NCBI GenBank assembly: GCA_964460245.1
Contig: CAYWTL010000051.1
Coordinates: 1 to 18,387 of the forward strand
From: JAXDBM01 sp964460245
GTDB taxonomy: Bacteria > Desulfobacterota > Syntrophia > Syntrophales > Fen-1087
Reading direction: 5' to 3'
DNA: 18,387 nt
The position numbers were made by a program, and so were the translations under genes. Positions 1 through 6,711 of this stretch are shown one piece after another (position 1 is the stretch's first letter; the number at the start of each line of letters is the position of its first letter). A model generated the notes under the pieces. That model was not told the origin of the DNA. It searched no databases and worked only from the letters and a program-made list of their open reading frames with translations.

Positions 1-162
1 GGTGCTGTTTCCCTCGGCCACGGTCGTATCTGCGGCTGCCAGCGTGACTGACCCGCCGCCGGCCTCGATAACGCCTTGCTCCGTGTTGTCGCCGCAGCCG
101 CCGAGCAGGAACAGACCAAACAACAGTATGATCAGGACACCCAGGGATTTTTTTCTGTTCAT
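1..162 (-). CDS. Putative lipoprotein, N-terminal fragment (cut by the window edge)
   Basis: The minus strand from 162 encodes 54 residues that run off the window without a stop. The start is a classical lipoprotein signal peptide: MNRKK, a hydrophobic stretch rich in L, I and F, then the lipobox LGGC with the lipidated Cys at residue 23. The mature part begins GDNTEQGVIEAGG and continues VTLAAADTTVAEGNST. That last run resembles the first strand of bacterial Ig-like (Big_1 or invasin-type) repeats, but too little is visible to assign a domain. Two ATGs lie in tandem at 165 and 162. The second is preferred because AAGGAG then sits 6 nt upstream, against 3 nt for the first. The gene follows pilQ by 83 nt with no terminator seen between them, so it is probably co-transcribed with the pilus genes. 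Function is unknown; a surface or periplasmic role linked to the pilus is inference. Confidence 0.72.
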   Translation of the reverse strand, partial: MNRKKSLGVLIILLFGLFLLGGCGDNTEQGVIEAGGGSVTLAAADTTVAEGNST

Positions 163-245
163 CATCCTCTCCTTGCTTCGTGGAATCGTCACACAGTCGC
201 CCGGTTGACGAAGTCCTGCGCCGGACGCCGATCCGTTTCTTCTGT

Positions 246-1973
246 TTATAGTGCCGCCGTGTTGATGATCTTCGGCGTCACGAAAATCAAAAGCTCTCTC
301 TTCGTCCGGTCGATATCCTCCGTTTTGAACAGCCAGCCCAGTACGGGGATCTTGTAAAACCAAGGCACGCCGGTCATGCCTTTCGACTCTTCCGTTTTCA
401 TGACGCCGCCGATCACGATCGTGTCGCCGTCACGGATCACCACCTTGGACTTCAGGTTGTTGGTCCAGATCGGCATGTTTCCGGTCGACGGCTCCTTCTC
501 CGCCTTGTTGGCGCGGTTGTTCAGGGCGTTGATCGTCATGGATACCCGCCCGTCTTCGGTGATTTTCGGGATGACTTTGAGTTCCAGTTCCGCGGGCTTG
601 TAGGTCACTGTTGCCGGTTGGGTGGCCGTTGCCGGCGTGATCACCGGAATCTCCTCGCCCTGCTTGATTATGGCCTCCTCGCCCTCCATGATGACCACGT
701 GGGGTGTGGAGATTAACCGCACGTCCTGCGTTTGTTCCGAGGCCGCGATCTGGGCCGTCAGGATTGCATTGGACGCCCCGACGACAATCCCGAGCGTGGG
801 TGCGGCAATTGTGGTTGGAAGATTCGTCGCCAGCCCGGTGCTCGTGATGCCCATTCCGTCCGCGACCGGCACCAGGGTTCCAAGGGTTGTAGCGCCGGCA
901 GTGCTCGGATTGGTCCCTGCCATCATGCCGTATGGGTAAGCGCTCTGGCCGATCCGTGCAAAATTCGCGTAGGCGCCTCCCCACTGCACACCCAGTTTGC
1001 GGACAAAGCCCGTATTGGCTTCTAGAATCTTTGCTTCGATGGAGATCTGCTTCAATTGTCCCAGGTCCACCTTCCTCTGCTGTTCCTTCTTTTCCAGTTC
1101 CTCCGCTTTTTTCTGCAGATCGCTCAGCTTGTTTTTCGTGATGACCCGGATGATGTTGGCGCCTTCCTGGATCCGCGTCATGTCGCTGACGGCCAGGACG
1201 GTGTCCAGCGCCTGTTCCCAAGGGATCTTGTTCAAGCTCACGGTGAGGTTGCCCTTGACGTCGTCACCGTAAACGATATTGACCCCCGCCACATCGGCAA
1301 GCGTCTTCAGGACGCCTTTGATGGGTGCATCCTGAAATTCGAAAGAGATGGGCTGGGTGAGATATGCGGGCTTTCCCTTCAAGGATTTTTCCTTGCCTGT
1401 GCTTTGCGGAGCGGCCGGCGGTGCACCGGCTTTTCGGCCGGCGACGACCGCCGGTTTTGCGAACGGCTCCCTGGCTGCTGCAGCCCGGCCGGCGGTGGCG
1501 GCCTTGACGGGCAGCGATGCCACGTTGAAGTCGATGATGATGTTGGGACCTTCCTGACCGATGCGATAGGGCACCGCCTTGTTCAGTTCGATCCGGATTG
1601 CCGCCTGCTGGCGGCCTGCCTGCGTTTTTTGCGCGGGCACGACCCGGACGAGGTTGTCCAGCTCCCCCTCTCCGAGCGGGCGCTGAAGCTTCTTCGGCAC
1701 GGTGAAGTCGTCGATCTTGATCAGGACGGCGTTGTCGGGCTGGTCTTCGGCGAGCGCCCCCGACAACCTGGACAGCATCAGGATCACCCGTTCCCTCCCC
1801 TTGAGTCGCTCAAAAGCGATATTTTCGAGAAATCCCGGCTGGTTTTGCTGAATTCCCGATGCGGTCGCCGCAGCTCTGTCCGCAGGCGCGCCGTGAACCA
1901 TTCCCGCGCTGACCAGAAGCATGGCAAGAGCCGTCAAGATAACAATCCTTTTCCGTGGCCGGTTCCTTTTCAT
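246..1973 (-). CDS. pilQ: Type IV pilus outer-membrane secretin PilQ
   Basis: PilQ forms the gated outer-membrane channel through which the pilus fibre passes. The 575-aa product has a signal peptide (basic MKRNRPRKR, a hydrophobic core, likely cleavage after VHG near residue 29) and one AMIN-type domain at about residues 50-155. A Pro/Ala-rich linker and a secretin N0/STN domain (around 204-275, QDAPIKGVLKTLADVAGVN) follow. Next comes an N1-like region starting at SIEAKILEANTGFVRKLGVQ, and the C-terminal secretin domain from about 395, with the family hallmarks VRLISTPHVV, KQGEEIPV, GDTIVIGGV and PVLGWLFK. It is shorter than the Pseudomonas and Myxococcus proteins, mainly because it has a single AMIN domain. 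Its ATG overlaps the pilP stop by 4 nt (ATGA), indicating translational coupling. It is the last core gene of pilMNOPQ. The assignment is firm. Confidence 0.97.
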   Translation of the reverse strand: MKRNRPRKRIVILTALAMLLVSAGMVHGAPADRAAATASGIQQNQPGFLENIAFERLKGRERVILMLSRLSGALAEDQPDNAVLIKIDDFTVPKKLQRPLGEGELDNLVRVVPAQKTQAGRQQAAIRIELNKAVPYRIGQEGPNIIIDFNVASLPVKAATAGRAAAAREPFAKPAVVAGRKAGAPPAAPQSTGKEKSLKGKPAYLTQPISFEFQDAPIKGVLKTLADVAGVNIVYGDDVKGNLTVSLNKIPWEQALDTVLAVSDMTRIQEGANIIRVITKNKLSDLQKKAEELEKKEQQRKVDLGQLKQISIEAKILEANTGFVRKLGVQWGGAYANFARIGQSAYPYGMMAGTNPSTAGATTLGTLVPVADGMGITSTGLATNLPTTIAAPTLGIVVGASNAILTAQIAASEQTQDVRLISTPHVVIMEGEEAIIKQGEEIPVITPATATQPATVTYKPAELELKVIPKITEDGRVSMTINALNNRANKAEKEPSTGNMPIWTNNLKSKVVIRDGDTIVIGGVMKTEESKGMTGVPWFYKIPVLGWLFKTEDIDRTKRELLIFVTPKIINTAAL

Positions 1974-2629
1974 GGTTTTCCCTCGTCCTGGCGTAGCTTG
2001 ATGATGATTTTTCTTTGCCTTATCTTTCCTTCGTCCGTTCTGATTTTCTCATCGACGACGATGCGGTCGGAAAGGATCTGGGAGACCCGTCCGTCATTCA
2101 TGCCGATGTAGGCGCCCGGCAGCAGGGAATAGAATTTCCCCGCGCTGTCCACCATCACCGCCCGCCGGCCTTTGCCGGCGCCGACGACGCCGACGAGCCG
2201 GAATTGTTCGACCGCCTGTCTGCGCAACGGGTTTAGGGACAGTTCGACGGTTTTCTTTTTTGCCAGTTCCGTTTCGATGAACGGCTTGAACGGGTCGCTC
2301 TTTCCCGTTGGATCGTAGTAATAGCTCTTCTCGGCTTTCACCGCGGGCGGCGCCGAGATGGTGACCAGGGGCGCGGGTGAGGACGGCGCCGCGGGCGGAT
2401 TTGCGACAGGCGCTGTTGCCGGTGGCGTTGTGGATGGCGCGGCGGCCTGAGGCGGCGGCGCCGCGGCGGGTTTGGCGGCCTCGAGCGCGGGCGCTTTGTT
2501 GGCCGCCGGTGCATCCGCTCCCATCGCTTCCCTTGCCGGCCCGGGCGCGAGGAACGCTGCCCACAGCAGGCCCGCACCCAGGAACAGAGGGCCGATCTTT
2601 GCGCGTATGATGCCTTGCTCTTTTTTCAT
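1970..2629 (-). CDS. pilP: Type IV pilus assembly protein PilP
   Basis: PilP links the inner-membrane PilN/PilO pair to the secretin PilQ across the periplasm. The 219-aa product has an N-terminal hydrophobic segment at about residues 12-30, followed by AREAMGADAPA, which looks like a signal-peptidase I site. A long Ala/Pro-rich disordered linker runs to about residue 95. The C-terminal beta domain is typical of PilP: YYYDPTGKSDPFKPF, then LNPLRRQAVEQFRLVGVV and GRRAVMVDSAGKFYSL. Many PilP proteins are lipoproteins, but no cysteine lies anywhere near the N terminus here, so lipidation is excluded if this start is right. The start overlaps the end of pilO by 4 nt and the stop overlaps the start of pilQ by 4 nt. 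Confidence 0.93.
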   Translation of the reverse strand: MKKEQGIIRAKIGPLFLGAGLLWAAFLAPGPAREAMGADAPAANKAPALEAAKPAAAPPPQAAAPSTTPPATAPVANPPAAPSSPAPLVTISAPPAVKAEKSYYYDPTGKSDPFKPFIETELAKKKTVELSLNPLRRQAVEQFRLVGVVGAGKGRRAVMVDSAGKFYSLLPGAYIGMNDGRVSQILSDRIVVDEKIRTDEGKIRQRKIIIKLRQDEGKP

Positions 2630-3330
2630 CGCTGCTTGTCGACAAACATGTAGGTTTTGATCACGCAGTCCGTCTTGATGATCCGGCCGCTGCCCTTGAC
2701 GTCCTTACCCTCTCCCATCGTGATGTTCTCGATGTTGATGATCCGGGGGAGCGTCACCACCTTGGAAAAAAAGGCCAGGGTGTTGTGGAACTGCCCGTTG
2801 AGCGATACCGTGATGGGGACCTCCTCGTAAAACTTTTCGGGTTCCGGCGTCTTCGACTTTGCGGACGCCTGCGCGGGCGGCGCGCTTCCCGCCGCGGCTT
2901 TTTGTTCCGCGCGCTGGTCGGAGGGCTTGAGGTTGTCCTTGACGGTCGGAGCCTTGACCTCGGCCGGCGGTTCGGGGGGTTTGGGCTGGAAGAGAAGAAA
3001 ATCCATGCCCGTCGCCTTTCCCAAGGAGGCGACCTGCTGGAAGAGCGGTTGGATTTCGCGCTTGTCCGGCAACTTTGTCAGCGCAGCTTGATAAGCCTCC
3101 TTGAGGTCTGCCACCTCCTTCAGGAATCGGGTCTTCTGCTGGGCGACCCGCTCCTTTTCCCCGACTTCCTGCTGCAGACCCGCCAGCTTTGTCTGCAGCG
3201 CCTGCCGCTCCTTCATTGCGCCCTGAAGGTAGAAGAAGTAGTAGAAATACCCGACCACTCCGAAGGCCACCAGAACGAGCAACGCCATTATCCGGGGCGG
3301 CAGATTTTTCAGATCCAGCGATACAGCCAT
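2626..3330 (-). CDS. pilO: Type IV pilus inner-membrane protein PilO
   Basis: PilO is a bitopic inner-membrane protein that pairs with PilN and contacts PilP in the pilus alignment complex. The 234-aa product has a short cytoplasmic N terminus (MAVSLDLKNLPPR), one membrane segment at about residues 14-36 rich in L, V, F and Y, and a coiled coil at about 37-85 (KERQALQTKLAGLQQEVGEK and on). A ferredoxin-like fold follows, broken by a Pro/Ala/Lys-rich insert at about 115-165. The C-terminal part, FYEEVPITVSLNGQFHNTLA followed by VTLPRIINIENITM, is characteristic of PilO. It starts 3 nt after the pilN stop, with AGAGG about 9 nt upstream of the ATG. The low-complexity insert is the only unusual feature. 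Confidence 0.95.
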   Translation of the reverse strand: MAVSLDLKNLPPRIMALLVLVAFGVVGYFYYFFYLQGAMKERQALQTKLAGLQQEVGEKERVAQQKTRFLKEVADLKEAYQAALTKLPDKREIQPLFQQVASLGKATGMDFLLFQPKPPEPPAEVKAPTVKDNLKPSDQRAEQKAAAGSAPPAQASAKSKTPEPEKFYEEVPITVSLNGQFHNTLAFFSKVVTLPRIINIENITMGEGKDVKGSGRIIKTDCVIKTYMFVDKQR

Positions 3331-3333
3331 GGC

Positions 3334-3879
3334 TCAGGACCTCTTTTTCACGCAGGAAAGGGTGAACTGCTGCAGCTTCAAACCGGAAATGTCCACCTGT
3401 TTCGAGGAAACCAGTTCCACCGACTGAATGTGCTTCGACGTTTCCAGGCTTTTCATGAAGACGGCCACGGCGATATTGTCCCGCCCGATGCCCTCGATGT
3501 TCAGGTTCGTGCCGGTTTCCGAAAATTTGCTGAGCCAGACGTCTTTGGGGGGGGTGATCTGGTTGATTTCATCCAGCATTCGAACGGGATAGAGGCGGTC
3601 TTCATCCAGACGCTTGATGACGCCCAGCTTCTTCTCCAGGGTGTTCTTCTCGACTTTGATCGTGTCGATTTCACCGATGACTTTTTTCAACTCTGCCAGG
3701 CGGGCCTCCTTGGCTTTCACATCTTTTTGCAGGCTGCTGATGCTCTGACTGAAGAAAATGTGGACGGCGGCGATGAGAAGGAGAAAGATCAATGAACTCA
3801 TCAGGACAAGCACGGCCTGGCGGGCCATAGTCGCCTTTTTTTCCTTTTCCTTGTAGGGGAGAAGATTGATCTTGATCAT
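3334..3879 (-). CDS. pilN: Type IV pilus inner-membrane protein PilN
   Basis: PilN is the partner of PilO and anchors the cytoplasmic protein PilM. The 181-aa product begins MIKINLLPYKEK, containing the conserved INLLP motif by which PilN docks into a groove of PilM. One membrane segment (about residues 21-45) and a coiled coil (about 46-90) follow. The small periplasmic domain has PPKDVWLSKFSETG, the segment GIGRDNIAVAVFMKSLETS and LQQFTLSCVKK, as expected of the family. Its start overlaps the pilM stop by 4 nt, so PilM and PilN are likely made in coupled amounts. The length is normal for PilN. Confidence 0.96.
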   Translation of the reverse strand: MIKINLLPYKEKEKKATMARQAVLVLMSSLIFLLLIAAVHIFFSQSISSLQKDVKAKEARLAELKKVIGEIDTIKVEKNTLEKKLGVIKRLDEDRLYPVRMLDEINQITPPKDVWLSKFSETGTNLNIEGIGRDNIAVAVFMKSLETSKHIQSVELVSSKQVDISGLKLQQFTLSCVKKRS

Positions 3880-5021
3880 TTATCACCTATCCTGCGCAGA
3901 GCAAGGCCGACAGCGACAGCTGCCGTGGGACCGATGACCCGGATCTCCTCCTGTGCGAACCTTTTCCGATCGTAATCGATTTTCCGGAATGGATCGATCA
4001 CCTCCGTGCCGATGCCGAGTATCTCGGCCAGCGCCTCGGAAAGTCCGGGCAGGTTGGCCGAACCGCCGGACAGAAGTGCCTGTCGGATGCTTTCACCTCC
4101 GTAGATGGACCGGAAGTAGTCGATGGATCTGACAATCTCCGCGCGGATCGGATCGGCATAGGCGATCAGGTTCTCACGGAAGGTCTTCCGGGTCAGGTCG
4201 TCTCCTTCCGGACCTTCGATCTTCATTCTTTCCGCCGCCTCGAAAGGCATGCCGTGTTTTGCCTGTATTGCCTCCGTCAGGGAATCGCCGGCCAGCGCAA
4301 AATCCCTCGTGAAAAGAGAAGCGCTGCCCTTCATGACATTGATGTTCGTGGTGCTTGCCCCGATGTTGATCATGGCGACGACGTGATCTTCGTCAAAATC
4401 ATAATTCGCCTCGTACATGGTTTCCAGGGCAAACGTATCCACGTCCATGATGTAGGGTGCCAGGCCGGCGCTCTCGATGGCGTCGGTGAACCCCTCGACC
4501 ACCTCTTTTTTTGCGGCGACGAGGATGACTTCCATCTGATTCGGATTGAATTCGTTGGGTCCCAGGACCTGGAAATCGAAATTGACGTCGTCCATGTTGT
4601 CAAAGGGGAGGTATTTGCTTGCCTCGTCGCGGATCAGGTCCCTCAGTTCCGCGTCCTCCATGGAGGGCAGGGTGACTTTTTTGACAATGGCTGCGTTTCC
4701 CGACAGAGAGGTGACGATGCCCCTGCGATTCAGGCCTGAATCCCTGAACAGGATCTTGATTTTGTCCGAGAGCGCTTCCGGTTTGATCAGAACGCCGTCT
4801 TCGATGACGCCTTTTTCCAGTGGGATTTGGGAAAAATGACTGAGCAGATATCCGTCTCGGGTTTCCTGGATTTCGGCCACCTTCAGGGAACTGGATCCGA
4901 TATCCAGGCCGACAAGCTGTTTCTTCCGCGAGAAGAGGTCTTTCAGAGAGAGCGAAGCCAATGCCCCGCCGAACTTCGCAGGTGTCCCGAGGCCTGAAAA
5001 CATTTCCTTCATTGCGGACAT
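3876..5021 (-). CDS. pilM: Type IV pilus actin-like ATPase PilM
   Basis: PilM is a cytoplasmic actin-fold protein that binds the N terminus of PilN and connects the pilus alignment complex to the assembly machinery. The 381-aa product shows the phosphate-1 motif VGLDIGSSSLKVAEI with Asp40. It also has the family signature RDEASKYLPFDNMDDVNFDF, a second phosphate loop MINIGASTTNINVMKG, and the adenosine motif LSGGSANLPGLSEAL. The first about 33 residues, rich in Gly, Ala and Ser, lie ahead of the usual PilM start and may be a flexible extension. The ATG at 5021 has only a weak Shine-Dalgarno (GGTG, 5 nt upstream); an in-frame ATG at 5012 is an alternative. It follows the FtsB-like gene by 44 nt. 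Confidence 0.96.
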   Translation of the reverse strand: MSAMKEMFSGLGTPAKFGGALASLSLKDLFSRKKQLVGLDIGSSSLKVAEIQETRDGYLLSHFSQIPLEKGVIEDGVLIKPEALSDKIKILFRDSGLNRRGIVTSLSGNAAIVKKVTLPSMEDAELRDLIRDEASKYLPFDNMDDVNFDFQVLGPNEFNPNQMEVILVAAKKEVVEGFTDAIESAGLAPYIMDVDTFALETMYEANYDFDEDHVVAMINIGASTTNINVMKGSASLFTRDFALAGDSLTEAIQAKHGMPFEAAERMKIEGPEGDDLTRKTFRENLIAYADPIRAEIVRSIDYFRSIYGGESIRQALLSGGSANLPGLSEALAEILGIGTEVIDPFRKIDYDRKRFAQEEIRVIGPTAAVAVGLALRRIGDK

Positions 5022-5065
5022 AGAATCACCGTCATTTAAAGGAGAACGTCTAACGCGGGCGCAGG

Positions 5066-5332
5066 CTATGGGGAAAGCCGATAGACCAGATCTCCCTTCC
5101 TGACCATGCCCAGCTCGTTTCGAGCGACCATTTCAATGTAGGGCAATTCGCTTCTCAGAAGCAATATCGTTTTCTTGAGCTCTCTGTTTTCCCGGGTGAT
5201 TTCCCGGTTGTTTTTTTTCAGGGCGGCCAGTTTTTCCCTCATCATGAAGTTGTCGACAATCCCGCGGTTGCCGAAGGCGATGAGGAACCCCATGACAAGC
5301 ACGAATATGGCCAAATAGCGACCTATCTTCAT
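5066..5332 (-). CDS. FtsB/DivIC-family septum formation initiator-like protein
   Basis: An 88-aa bitopic membrane protein with a short cytoplasmic N terminus (MKIGR), one membrane helix at about residues 6-20, a coiled coil from about 30 to 62 (REKLAALKKNNREITRENRE and on), and the C-terminal YIEMVARNELGMVRKGDLVYRL. That ending matches the FtsB/DivIC family, whose members help recruit and activate the septal wall synthase with FtsL and FtsQ. Family membership is clear. Whether this is the true division protein is inferred, because the gene sits directly in front of pilM rather than in a cell-division or eno neighbourhood. The ATG at 5332 has no good Shine-Dalgarno: the nearest candidate, AGGG, ends 12 nt upstream and lies inside a perfect palindrome. 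Confidence 0.85.
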   Translation of the reverse strand: MKIGRYLAIFVLVMGFLIAFGNRGIVDNFMMREKLAALKKNNREITRENRELKKTILLLRSELPYIEMVARNELGMVRKGDLVYRLSP

Positions 5333-5344
5333 TTCAGGACGGCA

Positions 5345-5356
5345 CCCTGATCAGGG
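5345..5356 (-). repeat. 12-bp perfect palindrome before the FtsB-like gene
   Basis: CCCTGATCAGGG is a perfect inverted repeat whose centre lies about 18 nt upstream of the ATG at 5332. On the transcript it could fold as a 4-bp GC-rich stem with a GATC tetraloop, occupying the only purine-rich ribosome-binding candidate (AGGG). A T8 tract (minus strand, 5362-5369) lies just upstream. It could modulate translation or serve as an operator, but nothing in the sequence decides between these, and a 12-bp palindrome may be chance. Confidence 0.35.
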
Positions 5357-5384
5357 GATGTAAAAAAAAGCAGACAGGACACGG

Positions 5385-5414
5385 CATGACGGATTGCTGC
5401 CGTCCCCAAAGTGA
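5385..5414 (-). promoter_or_regulatory. Possible alternative RNA hairpins in the FtsB-like/pil leader
   Basis: On the minus strand the leader can form either GACGG-(7 nt)-CCGTC or ACGGCA-(11 nt)-TGCCGT. The two share the ACGG segment, so they exclude each other. The second is followed 11 nt later by T8. This gives the leader between the promoter at 5452-5480 and the start at 5332 a choice of structures. The T tract is too far from the stem for a standard intrinsic terminator, so this is listed as a possible regulatory leader only. Confidence 0.25.
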
Positions 5415-5451
5415 ATGCCATATACCCCTCCAACCCCTCCTATGTACAAAC

Positions 5452-5480
5452 CCTATACTTCAAGCCACATGTTTTGACAA
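5452..5480 (-). promoter_or_regulatory. Sigma70-type promoter for the FtsB-like/pilMNOPQ operon
   Basis: On the minus strand, TTGTCA (5480-5475, 5 of 6 matches to the -35 consensus) is separated by exactly 17 nt from TATAGG (5457-5452, 4 of 6 matches to -10). The expected start of transcription is near 5445, leaving a leader of about 113 nt before the FtsB-like ATG. It lies in the first gap after hcyBio, where a new transcription unit would be expected. It is predicted from sequence only. Confidence 0.65.
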
Positions 5481-5510
5481 CACAAAAAATAAAAAATTTT
5501 TTCAAACATG
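5468..5510 (-). terminator. Possible AT-rich terminator at the end of the HcyBio gene
   Basis: Around the stop codon at 5502-5504 the minus strand holds a 12-bp A6T6 palindrome (5491-5502) followed by A and T6. Flanking arms CATGTTTGA (5510-5502) and TCAAAACATG (5477-5468) are complementary apart from one bulged base. There is no GC-rich stem, so termination strength is doubtful, and the distal arm overlaps the -35 element of the pilus-operon promoter. It may simply be an AT-rich promoter upstream region. Confidence 0.3.
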
Positions 5511-6677
5511 CACGGATGGGAGAAGCATCTGGGCCTCGCCGAGCATGAAATCCCCTCGCTCGATCCACTCCTTCAGGATATTGGCGATTTCTCTGGCCTT
5601 GAAGTAGCTGGAAAGCGGTGCGGTGGCCACTTTCTTTCCGTTCAGGACAATCGTTCCGCTGCGCAGCTCTTTATACGTGACCTGCCCCAGGCTTTTCGGC
5701 GATCCCTTCGGGTAGTCCATGCTGTAGTCGTAGATCTGCGTTACGATCTCTTCGTCTTTTACCGACGTGTAGCGGGCCATGTCTTCGTGGATGATCGGGA
5801 TGGGGATGCCGATTCCCACATAGAGCGAGACCCCGTAACCCAGCATGCTCGCGCCGACCAGCCATTCCGGGCTCATCTCCTTCAAATTCCCGATGGTCGC
5901 GATGGTTCCCGCGCCCTCGCGAGGGGTTCCGCCCCGGCTTCTGGGAACGTTCGGATTGTGCTGGGTGCCCGGCCAGGCGACAAAGCCCTGCGCACCCCCC
6001 AGAAAGATCCGGGTTCCCAAACCGATGGTCTTGTAGAATGGATCGTTGAACAGCGGGCTCAACTGCCCCGCTGTGGAATAGTTTGCATTGGCCATGCGAG
6101 GCCGGAGCATCCCCATGTAGGTGTAAATGGTCTTGTCGGACATGTTCACGGCGCAGTTGTAATTCTGATAGGCGTTCCGGGGGTTGAAGAGAATCGCGTC
6201 GCGCAGGTCGTGGATGGTGATGTTTTTTTCGTGCCGGCGCGCCGGGTAGCAGTCCGTGCCGTATCCCTCCAGGCGAAGCCGGATAACGTTGCCGGCGACA
6301 AGGTCCTGAATGACGTGGCCGCCCCCATAGTTGAACTCACCCGGATAGACGCTGTTCAGGGGATCCCCCTCCACCACTTCGGTCGCCCCGATGTAGCAGT
6401 CCACGGCGGCAAGCCCGCCGTAGGCCAGCACATCGTTCAGCCAGACGCGTGAGGCTCGGATCCGCGGGGCCGTGTGTTGCACGTTCAAAAAAGCACCCGA
6501 TGAGCACATCGGCGCAAAGGTTCCCGTCGTCACCACATCGACATGACGCGCCGCATCGACATCCCCGCGCCGTTCCACGATGTCGATCATCTCCTCGGCC
6601 GTGACGACGACCGCCTTGCCCTGTCTGATTTTTTCGTTGATCTCGCGAATCGTCTTGTTGACTTTGTGCTTTTTCAT
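5502..6677 (-). CDS. HcyBio/DUF39-family homocysteine biosynthesis protein
   Basis: A 391-aa protein of the DUF39/COG1900 family, known in methanogens and anaerobic bacteria for sulfide-dependent formation of homocysteine from aspartate semialdehyde through enzyme persulfide chemistry. Seen here are TFAPMCSSGAFLN (Cys58), a conserved Asp-Cys in AAVDCYIGATE (Cys94), GYGTDCYPARRH (Cys143), and further on a Gly-rich core (RIFLGGAQGFVAWPGTQHNP, then RGGTPREGAGTIATIG). Cysteines in the Cys58 and Cys143 contexts are the likely catalytic ones from family knowledge. The C terminus (YKELRSGTIVLNGKKVATAPLSSYFKAREI) ends without the CBS domains some members carry. The ATG at 6677 is chosen over upstream in-frame codons because the product then begins MKKHKVNKTIREIN without intruding on dut, and GGAGAGG lies about 10 nt upstream. 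It is 34 nt after dut. The usual ferredoxin-like partner is absent from the window. Confidence 0.88.
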   Translation of the reverse strand: MKKHKVNKTIREINEKIRQGKAVVVTAEEMIDIVERRGDVDAARHVDVVTTGTFAPMCSSGAFLNVQHTAPRIRASRVWLNDVLAYGGLAAVDCYIGATEVVEGDPLNSVYPGEFNYGGGHVIQDLVAGNVIRLRLEGYGTDCYPARRHEKNITIHDLRDAILFNPRNAYQNYNCAVNMSDKTIYTYMGMLRPRMANANYSTAGQLSPLFNDPFYKTIGLGTRIFLGGAQGFVAWPGTQHNPNVPRSRGGTPREGAGTIATIGNLKEMSPEWLVGASMLGYGVSLYVGIGIPIPIIHEDMARYTSVKDEEIVTQIYDYSMDYPKGSPKSLGQVTYKELRSGTIVLNGKKVATAPLSSYFKAREIANILKEWIERGDFMLGEAQMLLPSVHV

Positions 6678-6711
6678 GGGATCCGAACCTCTCCACACCC
6701 GAAGATCGCGC

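Noticed and set aside
163..245. Short GTCC/GGAC hairpin between pilQ and the lipoprotein gene, considered as a terminator
   Set aside because: Only four base pairs and no T tract follow, so it is not a credible terminator. Read-through from pilQ seems likely.
1056..2111. Plus-strand open frame of 351 codons opposite pilQ and pilP
   Set aside because: It is antisense to two well-supported pilus genes, matches no recognisable family, and has no independent ribosome-binding site or promoter that I can see.
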